Assembly: GCF_007713685.1 (NCBI RefSeq)
Contig: NZ_VMRJ01000001.1
Location: forward strand, 124,001 to 188,000
From: Hymenobacter setariae
GTDB taxonomy: Bacteria > Bacteroidota > Bacteroidia > Cytophagales > Hymenobacteraceae
Length of the DNA: 64,000 nt
Direction of reading: 5' to 3'
In this document: positions 17,624-27,280 of the stretch, piece by piece
Layout: every line of letters starts with the position of its first letter
Position numbering within the stretch: position 1 is the stretch's first letter
Notes under the pieces: generated by a model
Databases searched by the model: none
Seen by the model: the letters and a program-made list of their open reading frames with translations, nothing else
Told to the model about the DNA's origin: nothing
Position numbers and translations under genes: made by a program

Positions 17624-20599
17624 GTGGCTCTTTTCGATACTCCCGCCTCTGACGCTTCCGACCCCGCTTACCTTCAGCCAGGCGATTCCCTGGATTTTGA
17701 CCTAGGTGCCCCCGCTGGCCCAGCGTTGGAGGCCGAGGCGGCCGAGCTAGCCGCCGATGCTACACAGGCAGTGGAGACCACACTGTTTGGAGAGACCACC
17801 GAGGAAAATGAAGAGGTGCTCGAAGTAGAGGCGGAGCCTGACTCGCCCGCCGACGCGGCCGATGCTGAAGCAGAAACCGCCGATGAGACAGAAGCCAAAT
17901 TTGCGCCCGGAGAGGTCATCCATGACGTGAACAACGTGCGGGGCATGTACCAAAACTGGTTTTTGGACTACGCTAGCTACGTGATTCTGGAGCGCGCTGT
18001 GCCGGCCGTAGAAGACGGTTTGAAGCCCGTGCAGCGCCGCATCTTGCACGCCATGAACGAGATGGACGATGGCCGCTTCAACAAAGTGGCCAACGTGATA
18101 GGTCAAACCATGCAGTACCACCCGCACGGTGATGCCAGCATTGGCGATGCCATGGTGAACCTAGGGCAAAAGGACCTGCTCATCGAAACCCAGGGCAACT
18201 GGGGCGATGTACGCACTGGCGACTCGGCTGCCGCGCCGCGCTACATCGAGGCGCGCCTCTCCAAGTTTGCGCTAGAGGTAGTCTTTAACCCCGACATTAC
18301 AGAATGGCAGCTGAGCTACGACGGCCGCAAGCGCGAGCCCATTACGCTGCCCGTCAAGTTTCCGCTGCTGCTGGCACAGGGCGTAGAGGGTATCGCGGTG
18401 GGTCTGAGCACCAAGATTATGCCCCACAACTTCCGCGAGCTGTGCCAGGCTAGCGTGGCCGTGCTGCGGGGGCGCGAGTTTCAGCTTTACCCCGACTTTC
18501 CGACGGGCGGCTTGGCCGACATCAGCAACTACCAGAGTGGGCAGCGAGGTGGCCGCATCCGGCTGCGCGCCACTATCGAGAAGGTAGATAAGACGTTGCT
18601 TCTCATTCGGGATATCCCGTACGGCACCACCACCACGGCGCTCATGGAGAGCATCGTGAAAGCCTCGGAGGCAAATAAAATCAAGATTAAGAAGGTGGTG
18701 GACAATACCGCCAAGGATGTTGAGATTCAGGTGCAGCTGCCGCCTGGCATCAGCCCCGACCTTACCATCGACGCACTTTACGCCTTCACGGACTGCGAAA
18801 TCTCTATTTCGCCCAATACGTGCGTCATCATCGATGACAAGCCGCGCTTCGTGAGCGTGGAGGACATGCTGCGCCTAAGCACCGGCAAAACTGTGCGCCT
18901 GCTAGAGCGCGAGCTGGAAATTCGGCAGCAGGAACTGCAAGAAAAATGGCACTCGGCTTCGCTAGAAAAGATTTTCATCGAAAATCGCATCTACCGTAAA
19001 ATCGAGGAATGCGAGACCTGGGAGCAGATTCTTGAAACCATCGACCTAGGACTCAAAAAGTTTGTGCGGGTAGAAGGGGAGAAGATAAAAGCTAACGATA
19101 CGCGCATCGTATTGCGCCGCCCCGTGAGCGAGGATGACCTGACGCGCTTAACCGAAATCCGTATCAAGCGCATTTCAAAGTACGATGGCTTCAAGGCCGA
19201 AGAATACATTCAAAAGCTCGACATCGAGCTGGCCGAAGTAGCGGATAGCCTAGCCAACCTCACGCGCTATGCCATTGCGTACTTCGAAAACCTGCTGAAG
19301 AAATATGGCGCTAACCGAGAGCGCCGCACCCAACTGCGCACATTTGATGTGGTAACGGCCCAAAAAGTGGCCATTGCCAACCAAAAGCTTTACGTCAACT
19401 ACCAAGATGGCTTCGTGGGCTACGGCCTCAAAAAAGACGAAGCGGCCAAGTACGTGGCCGACTGCTCAGACCTCGACGATATCATCGCCATTCGGCGCGA
19501 CGGCACCTTTATGGTGAGCAAGATTGCCGAAAAGACCTTTGTGGGCAAGGATATTTTGCACGTGGGGGTGTACAACAAGAACGACGACCGGCTGGTGTAC
19601 AATATGGTGTACGTAGACGGTGCTAGCGGTATCAGCTTCGCAAAGCGCTTCTTGGTCACGGGTATTACACGCGATAAGACTTACGACCTCACCAAAGGCA
19701 CTAAGGGCACTAAGACGCTGTACCTCACGGCCAACCCCAATTCGGAAAGCGAAATCGTGACGATTCAGCTTTCCAATAAGGCGCAAGCTCGGGTAAAGCA
19801 GTTTGACTTCGACTTCGCCGACCTAGCCATCAAGGGCAAAGGCTCGATGGGCAATATTGTAACCAAGCAGCCAGTGAAGCAGATTACCCGTAAAGCAGTG
19901 GGTGATAGTACCCTAGGTGGCCGCGACGTGTTCTTCGATAGCGTAGTGGCTCGTCTCAAGCACGAGGCGCACGGCCGCTACCTAGGTGCCTTCGACACCG
20001 ACGACGCCATCTTGGTGGTGTACAAGGATGGCTCGTATGAACTATACGCCCCCGACCTGACCAAGCACTTCGACTTGCCCAATATTGTGCTGCTGCGCAA
20101 GCTAGAGCCCGACACGGTTATCAGCGCGGTGTACCTCGATGGCGAAACCAAGACGCACTACGTGAAGCGTTTCAAAATCGAAACTAGTACGCTTGAAAAG
20201 CGCTTCACCTTCATATCGGAGTCTAAGGGGTCGAAGCTACTAGTGGCTACGGCCTTTGCCGAGCCAGCCATAGAAGTGAAGCTACAGCGCGATAAAAAGG
20301 CCGAAAAGCAAACTGAGACCCTCCGCCTCGACCAATTTATCGAGGTGAAAGGCTGGAAAGCGCTGGGCAATAAGCTTAACTACTACAAGGTGCATGCGCT
20401 AACCTTGCTCACCGATGAAGGCCCCGAGCCCGCCCGCCGCGAAGCCAAGAAGCGCGGTGCGGCGGCTCCTAGAGCCGAAGAAGACACCCCAGCAGCAGCT
20501 GAGCCTGAGGCGACGCATGCTGTCGAAGTCACCGCGGAGGAAGTGGCGCAGGCGCAGGCGCTACTGCGGCGGCCTAAAGCCCAGCTCGGATTGTTTTAG
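17624..20599 (+). CDS. parC: DNA topoisomerase IV subunit A
   Basis: Protein of 991 aa starting at GTG (MALFDTP). Residues 1-95 are a strongly acidic, Ala/Glu-rich low-complexity leader, an unusual extension for the family. The breakage-reunion core follows: NWFLDYASYVILERAVP, GLKPVQRRILHAM, YHPHGDASIGDAM, and the catalytic tyrosine Y207 in AAPRYIEAR, which forms the DNA-phosphotyrosine bond. A coiled coil and a C-terminal beta-pinwheel follow. No clear QRRGGKG-type GyrA box is seen, which supports ParC rather than GyrA. The C-terminus is again acidic (about 60 residues rich in Ala/Glu/Pro). Partner of ParE; it has its own promoter. Confidence 0.92.
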   Translation: MALFDTPASDASDPAYLQPGDSLDFDLGAPAGPALEAEAAELAADATQAVETTLFGETTEENEEVLEVEAEPDSPADAADAEAETADETEAKFAPGEVIHDVNNVRGMYQNWFLDYASYVILERAVPAVEDGLKPVQRRILHAMNEMDDGRFNKVANVIGQTMQYHPHGDASIGDAMVNLGQKDLLIETQGNWGDVRTGDSAAAPRYIEARLSKFALEVVFNPDITEWQLSYDGRKREPITLPVKFPLLLAQGVEGIAVGLSTKIMPHNFRELCQASVAVLRGREFQLYPDFPTGGLADISNYQSGQRGGRIRLRATIEKVDKTLLLIRDIPYGTTTTALMESIVKASEANKIKIKKVVDNTAKDVEIQVQLPPGISPDLTIDALYAFTDCEISISPNTCVIIDDKPRFVSVEDMLRLSTGKTVRLLERELEIRQQELQEKWHSASLEKIFIENRIYRKIEECETWEQILETIDLGLKKFVRVEGEKIKANDTRIVLRRPVSEDDLTRLTEIRIKRISKYDGFKAEEYIQKLDIELAEVADSLANLTRYAIAYFENLLKKYGANRERRTQLRTFDVVTAQKVAIANQKLYVNYQDGFVGYGLKKDEAAKYVADCSDLDDIIAIRRDGTFMVSKIAEKTFVGKDILHVGVYNKNDDRLVYNMVYVDGASGISFAKRFLVTGITRDKTYDLTKGTKGTKTLYLTANPNSESEIVTIQLSNKAQARVKQFDFDFADLAIKGKGSMGNIVTKQPVKQITRKAVGDSTLGGRDVFFDSVVARLKHEAHGRYLGAFDTDDAILVVYKDGSYELYAPDLTKHFDLPNIVLLRKLEPDTVISAVYLDGETKTHYVKRFKIETSTLEKRFTFISESKGSKLLVATAFAEPAIEVKLQRDKKAEKQTETLRLDQFIEVKGWKALGNKLNYYKVHALTLLTDEGPEPARREAKKRGAAAPRAEEDTPAAAEPEATHAVEVTAEEVAQAQALLRRPKAQLGLF

Positions 20600-20632
20600 C
20601 AACTTTCCGCGTTAGGTACTGTATTCTCGCCT

Positions 20633-21595
20633 ATGAGCTACCTGCCTCCGCCCACAAAGTTGCTGCTGCTTGCCTTGGGGCTGGTGGCTGGGCACCCTAG
20701 GGTAGGGTGGGCGCAAGGCACTACTACTTCGCCTCCTTCGGTGCCTGCTACCCCGGAGCTCAAGCCAGCCTTAAAAGCTGGCCCTAAGAGTAAGCTTGCT
20801 CAGCCGCCCGACTCGGTGGCCCTGAATGACTACTTGCGCAAAGCTGCGGCCCTGCAACTCAAGTTTAAGGACTCAGAGGCGCTAGCTGCCTACGAGTCGG
20901 CGCTCAAGCTTAATCAGCAGCACTACGGCAGCTTGTGGCACGCGGCTGTGCTGAGCGTGAGCATTGGCAACCGCTACTCCGACGAAACCCGCAAGAGCGC
21001 CTACTTTGCCGCGGCGCATCAGTACGCTGGCCGAGCCTTGGCGCTGCAGCCCGAAGCCGGCGAGAGTAACTATGCCATGGCCCTGGCGCTCTTTAGCCAG
21101 GCGGGGCTACTTAGCGCCCGCGACCGGCTGCGCATTTTCAAGCAGCTGCGGACACACGTATTTCTGGCCGCCGAGCGCCGCCCCGATATGCCCGAAGCCT
21201 GGCAGCTGCTCGGCCGCTGGTATTATCGCGTAGCTCACTACAACGTGCTCGAAAAAGTGTTTTCCCGTGTCGTCCTAGGTGGGTATCCGCAGGGCGCCAG
21301 TTCTAAAAAGGCGATGGAGGCCATGGAAAAAGCTCGGCAGCTTGACCCTATGCGCATTCAGTATTGCTACGACCTAGCCCGCATGTATAAGTACCAGGGC
21401 CACCGCCGGCGAGCTATCACGGTGCTGCAAGAAGCTATTAAGCTTCCTACTTATACCAGCGAGGACTTGACGGTTAACCGCCTGTGCCAGCAATTGCTGC
21501 CGCCGCTGGTGCGCGCCGCTTCTCGTCGCGACCGCCTCCACGCCCGCTGGTACGAGCGCATGCCCGCAACGAATAAGCCCGATGCTCGCGAGTAA
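20633..21595 (+). CDS. exported tetratricopeptide-repeat protein
   Basis: Protein of 320 aa. A Sec signal peptide (PTKLLLLALGLVAG, cleavage near GWAQ) precedes a Pro/Lys-rich linker. TPR-like helical pairs run from ~residue 60 to 270 (for example ALAAYESALKLNQQHYGSLW and AGRALALQPEAGESNYAMAL). It is probably periplasmic and works as a protein-protein scaffold. It lies 33 bp after parC in the same direction and may be read through, but has no evident link to topoisomerase. No finer family is recognised. Confidence 0.8.
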   Translation: MSYLPPPTKLLLLALGLVAGHPRVGWAQGTTTSPPSVPATPELKPALKAGPKSKLAQPPDSVALNDYLRKAAALQLKFKDSEALAAYESALKLNQQHYGSLWHAAVLSVSIGNRYSDETRKSAYFAAAHQYAGRALALQPEAGESNYAMALALFSQAGLLSARDRLRIFKQLRTHVFLAAERRPDMPEAWQLLGRWYYRVAHYNVLEKVFSRVVLGGYPQGASSKKAMEAMEKARQLDPMRIQYCYDLARMYKYQGHRRRAITVLQEAIKLPTYTSEDLTVNRLCQQLLPPLVRAASRRDRLHARWYERMPATNKPDARE

Positions 21596-21709
21596 AGTAG
21601 GAAGCGCGAACTTTGTGCTTAACAGTAGAAAGCTACGCGTTACTAAGTTCAAGCAAAGTATTAGGACCTAGAGGCGTAAGATTTGTTTATCAAGAGAGTA
21701 TAGTTAAGT

Positions 21710-22819
21710 ATGCGTAGCTGGCCATTTCTACTTTTGTCGCTTCTAGCTGCCTGCCAAGCGGCCCCTTCCGAGCGGCCCGATACCTTAGTAAATCTTGCTA
21801 CGGTGCAGAGTGGCCCCCGTGTGCAGGCCGATGAGCTAGATGGCGCTATCCGGCAGCAGCCTGATAATGCGGGGTTGCTAGCGCGCCGCGCTACCCTGCG
21901 CTTGGCAGCCGGACAGCCCTCAGCTGCGTTAAGCGACATCAGTTCGGCCCTTGCTATTGATGACGCTGATGGCGAATTGTATTTCCTCCAAGCGCGGGCT
22001 CTGCGGGCCCTAGGTCGCCTAAGTCAAGCCCTCGCTGCTGCCCGCCAGGCGGCGGCTAATGGCTTCAATTCGCCCGAGCTTCCATTGCTAGAAGGCGAAA
22101 CGCACCTGGCTGCCCACCAGTACGGCGCTGCGCTTGAGAGCCTCGACCGTACCCTACGCCTTGACCCTGACCAGCCCGCCGCTCTATTTTATAAAGGGCT
22201 AGCTTATGCTGCTACGGCCGATACTACGCAGGCCCTCGATTACCTGCACGCAGCCTTAGCCCGCGACCCGCGGCAGCCCGAAATCTTACACCAGTTGGCT
22301 TTCTTGCTCAACGCTTATCGCTTGCCTGCCGAGGCGGCCCGGTATGCTGCTCAGGGGTTGCGGCTCGATTCTACCTCAGGTTCGCTGGCTTACGACTACG
22401 GTAGGCAGCTAGAGTTGCTAGGGCGGCCCGATAGCGCGTTGCGTTACTACCGCCGGGCATTACGCTTAGACACCACACAGTATCGAGCCGATTACCGGTT
22501 GGCCCTCGCAGCTGGGGCGCACGGGCAGCGGCCCGCCGCTATCATTCCGCACCTGAAGCGCGCGCTTCGCCGCAATGCACGCCTGCCGCAGGCCCGCGCC
22601 TTGCTGGCCGAGGCGCTCGAAGCCCAGCACCGATTGCCCGAAGCTTATACCCAATTCCGACTACTAGTGGCCGAAAACCCAGGCAATCAGCATTGGACCT
22701 ACAAAGTCTGGAAAACTGGCGAGGCCGTGCGGGCAATGCTGCCCGATAGCCTGCGCCCGCCCACCAACTACTACCGCCGGGCCACTGTTGCCCCAGTAGC
22801 AGCACCCCCTCAGCAGTAG
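21710..22819 (+). CDS. tetratricopeptide-repeat lipoprotein
   Basis: Protein of 369 aa. The N-terminus MRSWPFLLLSLLAACQAAP has a lipobox (LAAC), so it should be lipid-anchored, probably at the outer membrane. Almost the whole mature chain consists of TPR units (about eight), such as ALESLDRTLRLDPDQPAALF and ALRYYRRALRLDTTQYRADY. It has the same layout as the exported TPR protein just upstream, and the two may have arisen by duplication or act together. No catalytic motif is seen. Confidence 0.82.
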   Translation: MRSWPFLLLSLLAACQAAPSERPDTLVNLATVQSGPRVQADELDGAIRQQPDNAGLLARRATLRLAAGQPSAALSDISSALAIDDADGELYFLQARALRALGRLSQALAAARQAAANGFNSPELPLLEGETHLAAHQYGAALESLDRTLRLDPDQPAALFYKGLAYAATADTTQALDYLHAALARDPRQPEILHQLAFLLNAYRLPAEAARYAAQGLRLDSTSGSLAYDYGRQLELLGRPDSALRYYRRALRLDTTQYRADYRLALAAGAHGQRPAAIIPHLKRALRRNARLPQARALLAEALEAQHRLPEAYTQFRLLVAENPGNQHWTYKVWKTGEAVRAMLPDSLRPPTNYYRRATVAPVAAPPQQ

Positions 22820-22921
22820 GTTAGGTTTTTCGACGCACCTACCACCTAGGGCTGTGCTACTCATTTCCTGGCGTACAGGCGTAACTTGCGCCTGCTTTGC
22901 GCTCATTTGCAAGCAATAGTT

Positions 22922-24859
22922 ATGCTCCACATCACCCTCCCCGATGGCTCCGTCCGCCAGGTCGAGCCCGGCACGACTGGCTATGACCTAGCCGCCAGCA
23001 TCAGCGAAGGCCTAGCCCGCAATGCCTTGGCCGTTAAAGTAAACGGCGACATCCGCGACCTACACCGCCCTCTCACTGAGGACGCGACCCTCGAAATTCT
23101 GACCTGGAATGACGCCGGCGGCAAGGCCGCCTACTGGCACTCCTCGGCCCACCTCATGGCCGAAGCCCTCGAAGCGCTGTATCCTGGCGTGAAGCTGGCC
23201 ATTGGCCCAGCTATCGAGAACGGCTTCTACTACGACGTGGACCTAGGCGATGGCCGCACTATATCCAGCGACGACTTCCCCGCCATCGAGAAAAAAATGC
23301 TCGAGCTGGCCAAAAACAAAAGCAAGTTTGAGCGCCGCGAGGTGCCCAAGGCTGAGGCGGTAGCCTACTTCACCGAGAAGCAGGACCCGTATAAGCTAGA
23401 GCTGCTCGAAAACCTGGAGGATGGCAACATTACCTTCTATTCGCAGGGTAGCTTCACGGACTTATGCCGTGGCCCACACATCCCCGATACGAGCCCCATT
23501 AAAGCGGCTAAAATCATGAACGTGGCGGGCGCCTACTGGCGCGGCGATGAGAAAAACAAGCAGCTCACGCGCCTCTACGGCATCACTTTCCCTAAGCAAA
23601 AGGACCTCACCGAGTACCTAGAAAAGCTAGAAGAAGCCAAGCGCCGCGACCACCGCAAGCTGGGTAAAGAGCTAGAGCTTTTCGCCTTCTCCGAAAAAGT
23701 AGGCGCGGGCTTACCACTGTGGCTGCCTAAGGGCACCGTCTTGCGCGAGCGCTTAGAGCAATTTTTGCGTAAAGCACAGGTAAAGGCTGGCTACCAGCCG
23801 GTTGTGACGCCGCATATTGGTGCCAAAGAACTGTACGTCACGAGCGGCCACTACGAGAAGTATGGCGCCGATTCGTTCCAGCCCATCAAGACGCCTAATC
23901 CCGGCGAGGAGTTTCTCCTCAAGCCGATGAATTGTCCGCACCACTGCGAAATCTATCGCACTAAGCCTCGCTCGTATCGCGAGCTGCCAGTGCGCCTAGC
24001 CGAGTTTGGCACAGTGTACCGCTACGAGCAGTCGGGCGAGCTGCACGGCCTCACCCGCGTGCGGGGCTTTACGCAAGACGATGCACACATCTTCTGCCGC
24101 CCCGACCAGGTGAAGGAGGAATTCCAGAAGGTAATTGACCTAGTACTTTACGTATTTAAGGCCCTAGGCTTCGTTGATTTCACTGCGCAGATTTCACTTC
24201 GCGACCCCGACAATAAGACGAAGTATATTGGTAGCGACGAAAACTGGGCGCTGGCCGAAGCTGCCATTAAGGAAGCAACGGCCGAGAAAGGGCTCCCCAC
24301 GGTAACCGAACTAGGCGAGGCGGCCTTCTATGGCCCCAAGCTCGACTTCATGGTGCGCGATGCCCTAGGCCGTCGTTGGCAGCTGGGTACCATTCAGGTC
24401 GACTACAACTTGCCCGAGCGCTTTGAGCTGGAGTACGTCACGCCCGATAACACCCGCGCCCGCCCCGTAATGATTCACCGGGCGCCGTTTGGTTCGCTCG
24501 AGCGCTTTGTGGCTGTGCTCATCGAGCATACGGCTGGCAACTTCCCGCTCTGGCTCTCGCCCGAACAGTTTACGGTATTGCCTATCTCGGATAAGTTTGC
24601 CGACTACGCCTACGAAGTGAAAGCCAAGCTCGAAGCCGCTGACCTGCGTGGCACTGTTGACGCTCGTGATGAACGCATTGGCCGCAAAATTCGCGATGCT
24701 GAATTGGCCAAAACGCCTTACTTGCTAGTAGTAGGGGAGAAAGAAGCCCAGGACGGCCTTGTAAGCGTGCGTCGCCACGGCCAAGGCGATATTGGGTCAA
24801 TGCCAATTGACAGCTTTGTACAGAGCGTGCAAACCCAAATTGCTGAAGCAATGGGGTAG
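22922..24859 (+). CDS. thrS: threonyl-tRNA synthetase
   Basis: Protein of 645 aa, typical length. Order: TGS domain (residues 1-60), second N-terminal editing domain with the [11 protein letters not shown] zinc/hydrolytic motif, then the class II catalytic core. Zinc ligands of the active site are visible in [18 protein letters not shown] and MIHRAPFGS. Class II motif 2 is [11 protein letters not shown]...[15 protein letters not shown]-terminal anticodon-binding domain ends the protein. It charges tRNA-Thr and clears Ser-tRNA-Thr. The usual bacterial order thrS-infC-rpmI-rplT is kept, but a strong terminator (24885-24922) separates thrS from infC here. Confidence 0.97.
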   Translation: MLHITLPDGSVRQVEPGTTGYDLAASISEGLARNALAVKVNGDIRDLHRPLTEDATLEILTWNDAGGKAAYWHSSAHLMAEALEALYPGVKLAIGPAIENGFYYDVDLGDGRTISSDDFPAIEKKMLELAKNKSKFERREVPKAEAVAYFTEKQDPYKLELLENLEDGNITFYSQGSFTDLCRGPHIPDTSPIKAAKIMNVAGAYWRGDEKNKQLTRLYGITFPKQKDLTEYLEKLEEAKRRDHRKLGKELELFAFSEKVGAGLPLWLPKGTVLRERLEQFLRKAQVKAGYQPVVTPHIGAKELYVTSGHYEKYGADSFQPIKTPNPGEEFLLKPMNCPHHCEIYRTKPRSYRELPVRLAEFGTVYRYEQSGELHGLTRVRGFTQDDAHIFCRPDQVKEEFQKVIDLVLYVFKALGFVDFTAQISLRDPDNKTKYIGSDENWALAEAAIKEATAEKGLPTVTELGEAAFYGPKLDFMVRDALGRRWQLGTIQVDYNLPERFELEYVTPDNTRARPVMIHRAPFGSLERFVAVLIEHTAGNFPLWLSPEQFTVLPISDKFADYAYEVKAKLEAADLRGTVDARDERIGRKIRDAELAKTPYLLVVGEKEAQDGLVSVRRHGQGDIGSMPIDSFVQSVQTQIAEAMG

Positions 24860-24884
24860 GAGGGTACTTACCTGACCCTAGGTT

Positions 24885-24922
24885 AAAAAGGCGTGCTGAA
24901 GCGTAATTCAGCACGCCTTTTT
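24885..24922 (+). terminator. rho-independent terminator after thrS
   Basis: Perfect stem AAAAAGGCGTGCTGAA / TTCAGCACGCCTTTTT with a 6-nt loop. It should isolate thrS from the infC operon. Confidence 0.93.
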
Positions 24923-25029
24923 ATATATTATTTTGCTTTTGCAAGATTAATTGCCGATATTTGCCCCCCGAACGTCACGCCATGGGTTGGGCGCTCGGTA
25001 TAACTATCTCATATCCGGCCACTTTTAGC

Positions 25030-25035
25030 AGGAGG
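25030..25035 (+). promoter_or_regulatory. perfect Shine-Dalgarno sequence of infC
   Basis: AGGAGG ends 9 nt before the ATA at 25045. Bacteroidota genes mostly lack Shine-Dalgarno sequences, so this site is unusual and decides the infC start. Confidence 0.7.
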
Positions 25036-25044
25036 ACTTTCGCC

Positions 25045-25695
25045 ATAGCTACCCCAAATCGTCGGTACGTGCCCCGCCAGCAGGTGGAAGAGCCGTTCAA
25101 AATCAATCAGAAAATTACCGCCCGCGAGGTTCGTCTCGTCGGCGATAACATCGAGCAAGGCATCTATTCGATAGACCAGGCTCGCAAATTTGCCCAGGAG
25201 CAAAACCTGGATTTGGTGGAGATTTCGCCCACAGCTACTCCGCCTGTCTGCCGCGTTATCGACTACTCGAAATTTAAGTACGAGCAGAAGAAGAAAACTC
25301 GCGAGCTAAAGGCCAAGCAAACCAAAGTCGTAATTAAAGAAATTCGCTTCGGTCCTAACACCGACGACCACGATTTTGAGTTTAAAGTAAAGCACGCTAA
25401 GGAATTCCTTAAAGAGGGCGCTAAGATTAAGAGCTACGTGCATTTCGTGGGTCGTAGCATCGTCTTCAAAGAGCGCGGCGAGATTCTATTGCTCAAGTTT
25501 GCCCAGGCCCTCGAGGACCTCGCCAAAGTGGAGCAACTGCCTAAGCTCGAAGGCAAGCGTATGTTCCTCTACTTGGCTCCTAAGGCCGCTGTTGTAGCTA
25601 AGCCTGCTGCCAAGCCCGCCGCTCCGGCCGATAAGCCTAAGGAAAACAAAACTCCTAAGGACAAAGAAGCAGCCCCAGCGGCCGCCACCGAATAG
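25045..25695 (+). CDS. infC: translation initiation factor IF-3, probably starting at an ATA codon
   Basis: Protein of 216 aa from the ATA. The IF-3 N-domain ([20 protein letters not shown]), the linker helix ([16 protein letters not shown]) and the C-domain ([20 protein letters not shown]) are complete. A Lys/Ala/Pro-rich tail of ~40 residues is extra. IF-3 binds the 30S subunit and rejects wrong start codons and initiator tRNAs. The frame is open upstream with an ATG at 24982, but that would add 21 residues with no IF-3 character. The ATA lies 9 nt after a perfect AGGAGG and gives the expected short N-terminus. In E. coli infC starts at AUU and IF-3 represses itself through this codon, so the same logic is inferred here. 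A GTG at 25069 is a weaker alternative. Confidence 0.9.
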   Translation: MATPNRRYVPRQQVEEPFKINQKITAREVRLVGDNIEQGIYSIDQARKFAQEQNLDLVEISPTATPPVCRVIDYSKFKYEQKKKTRELKAKQTKVVIKEIRFGPNTDDHDFEFKVKHAKEFLKEGAKIKSYVHFVGRSIVFKERGEILLLKFAQALEDLAKVEQLPKLEGKRMFLYLAPKAAVVAKPAAKPAAPADKPKENKTPKDKEAAPAAATE

Positions 25696-25782
25696 TTTAA
25701 CCCCGGTTGTTGATGGCTGCCGCTGCCGACTACGTTAGTCGTTCAGCGTCAGTACCAAACAATCAATAATCAACCACAACCC

Positions 25783-25977
25783 ATGCCCAAAGTAAAAACC
25801 AAGTCGGGTGCCAAAAAGCGTTTCAAGCTGACTGGCACCGGCAAAGTGAAGCGTAAGCACGCTTTCAAGTCGCACATTCTGACCAAGAAGAGCACCAAGC
25901 GTAAGCGTGCCCTCACCCACAGCGGCCTAGTTAGCTCGGCCGACATGAACCGGGTGAATCAAATGCTGAACATCTAA
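25783..25977 (+). CDS. rpmI: 50S ribosomal protein L35
   Basis: Protein of 64 aa, highly basic, with the standard L35 pattern [20 protein letters not shown] and [20 protein letters not shown]. Member of the infC-rpmI-rplT operon; 87 bp after infC and 75 bp before rplT. It binds 23S rRNA in the large subunit. The 87-nt gap before it contains short complementary words (GGTTGTTGAT and ATCAACC) that could pair, but no recognised L20-binding leader can be claimed. Confidence 0.97.
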   Translation: MPKVKTKSGAKKRFKLTGTGKVKRKHAFKSHILTKKSTKRKRALTHSGLVSSADMNRVNQMLNI

Positions 25978-26052
25978 ATCCTCACCAGGCTTCCGGTCGC
26001 ATGATAAGCTTCAGCTATTGCTGAGCGCCGGCTGCCAAAAACAACTTAGGTT

Positions 26053-26397
26053 ATGCCAAGGAGTGTAAACCATGTGGCCTCGCGCCACCGCCGTAAGAAA
26101 GTAATGCGCCTCGCCAAAGGCTACTATGGCCGGCGCAAAAATGTATGGACCGTTGCGAAGAACGCAGTAGAAAAGGGCTTGCTCTATGCCTACCGCGACC
26201 GCAAGGTAAAGAAGCGCGAATTCCGCGCGCTCTGGATTCAGCGTATCAACGCTGGTGCTCGTGAGCACGGCCTGTCGTATTCGCAGCTGATGGGTGGCCT
26301 CAAGAAGGCTGGCATCGACCTCAACCGTAAGGTGCTCGCCGATTTGGCGCTGAACCATCCCGCTGCTTTCGCGGGCATCGTTGAGAAAGTGAAGTAA
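26053..26397 (+). CDS. rplT: 50S ribosomal protein L20
   Basis: Protein of 114 aa with the standard start [20 protein letters not shown] and the rRNA-binding segment [20 protein letters not shown]. Essential early assembly protein of the large subunit. In many bacteria L20 represses its own operon by binding the mRNA leader; whether this happens here cannot be read from the sequence. It is the last gene of the operon, followed by a stem-loop at 26444-26477. Confidence 0.97.
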   Translation: MPRSVNHVASRHRRKKVMRLAKGYYGRRKNVWTVAKNAVEKGLLYAYRDRKVKKREFRALWIQRINAGAREHGLSYSQLMGGLKKAGIDLNRKVLADLALNHPAAFAGIVEKVK

Positions 26398-26443
26398 AGT
26401 AGGGAAGGAGCCCACAAGGCTTTACCCAATCGACTGACCCTGA

Positions 26444-26477
26444 TAAGCGCTTGCCCCCACCTAGGAGGCAAGCGCTT
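26444..26477 (+). terminator. stem-loop terminator after rplT
   Basis: Stem AAGCGCTTGCC / GGCAAGCGCTT with a 12-nt loop, followed by TTGTGTTTTG. It ends the infC-rpmI-rplT transcript; the T-run is imperfect. Confidence 0.65.
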
Positions 26478-26534
26478 TGTGTTTTGCAAGCAATACAGTT
26501 CAGCTTTTACTGCGTAGCTTGTAAGCGCTAAAAT

Positions 26535-26572
26535 CAAAAAACCGTCCCAGTATAAAACTAGAACGGTTTTTG
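26535..26572 (-). terminator. terminator downstream of tRNA-Met
   Basis: Stem CAAAAACCGT / ACGGTTTTTG with A and T tracts, beginning 6 nt past the tRNA 3' end on the minus strand. Confidence 0.7.
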
Positions 26573-26577
26573 ATAAG

Positions 26578-26651
26578 TAGCGGGGACGAGAGTTGAACTC
26601 GTGACCTCAGGGTTATGAATCCTGTGCTCTAACCAACTGAGCTACCCCGCC
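26578..26651 (-). tRNA. tRNA-Met (anticodon CAT), probably elongator
   Basis: A 74-nt cloverleaf on the minus strand: acceptor GGCGGGG pairs with CCCCGCT (one G-U at position 1-72), discriminator A, D-arm GCTC...GAGC, anticodon loop TTCATAA (anticodon at 26617-26615), T-arm ACGAG TTCAACT CTCGT. CCA is not encoded. It is not an initiator: position 1-72 is not mismatched in the initiator way and the anticodon stem lacks three G-C pairs (it has an A-C at 31-39). A CAT anticodon could also be a lysidine-modified tRNA-Ile; elongator Met is the better guess. Confidence 0.92.
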
Positions 26652-26668
26652 GGGTCGGTTTGGGAGTG

Positions 26669-26698
26669 CAAAGGTAGTAAAAAAACGCAACCTGGCAA
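26669..26698 (-). promoter_or_regulatory. promoter of tRNA-Met
   Basis: Minus strand: TTG at 26698-26696, 19-bp spacer, then TACCTTTG at 26676-26669, an exact TAnnTTTG. The tRNA 5' end is 17 nt further, leaving a short 5' leader for RNase P. Confidence 0.75.
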
Positions 26699-26785
26699 CC
26701 CTATTTTCAAAAAAAAGTTGTTTTCCCGCCCGCAGGGCCGCTTTTCTGAGGTGGCAGGCTCGGGCCCTTCTCTTATAAAGTACCT

Positions 26786-27199
26786 ATGGACATGCCCGTT
26801 ACCAGCAGCAAGCGTCGTTTTGAAATGGAATATCCGATAAACGCATCGCCCCGCTTGTTGTTTCCTTACCTCGCCTCCGCTTCGGGGCTCGCTCAGTGGT
26901 TTTGCGACGATGTGCGTCTTGACCCTGACCACCGCTTTAATATGGTGTGGGACAAACAGAACCACTACGCCGAGATAGCGCTACAGCGCCCTGGTCGCTC
27001 TGTGCGTTACGTGTTTCTAGATGAAAAGAAACAGCCTCTAAGCGATGCTAACTATTTGGATTTTAGCTTAGAATACTCAAAAATAACGGATGGAGTATTC
27101 TTGCGCGTAACAGACTACTCCGACCACGGCAACGACCAAGAGCAGCAAGAGCTTTGGGATGGCTTGGTAGGAAAGTTGCGAGAGCAAGTAGGCGGCTAA
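26786..27199 (+). CDS. START-like domain protein (conserved in Bacteroidota)
   Basis: Protein of 137 aa. The helix-grip fold pattern is visible: KRRFEMEYPINASPRLLFPY, LAQWFCDDVRLD, and a C-terminal helix (QELWDGLVGKLREQ). This resembles AHSA1/START-like proteins and matches the small family found next to LptF/LptG permease genes in Bacteroidota. Such folds bind hydrophobic ligands; the ligand is unknown. The permease gene follows after 81 bp, suggesting a link to envelope lipid metabolism. An alternative ATG lies two codons downstream. Confidence 0.82.
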   Translation: MDMPVTSSKRRFEMEYPINASPRLLFPYLASASGLAQWFCDDVRLDPDHRFNMVWDKQNHYAEIALQRPGRSVRYVFLDEKKQPLSDANYLDFSLEYSKITDGVFLRVTDYSDHGNDQEQQELWDGLVGKLREQVGG

Positions 27200-27280
27200 C
27201 CTGTTATGGGTGTCGTGCACTATCCATTACTCGCCGTCGTTGGAGAGCCTAGCTCGTAAGCCAGTTTTAGTAACGAAGTG

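Noticed and set aside
26578..26651. Initiator tRNA-fMet
   Set aside because: The acceptor 1-72 pair and the anticodon stem do not have initiator features.
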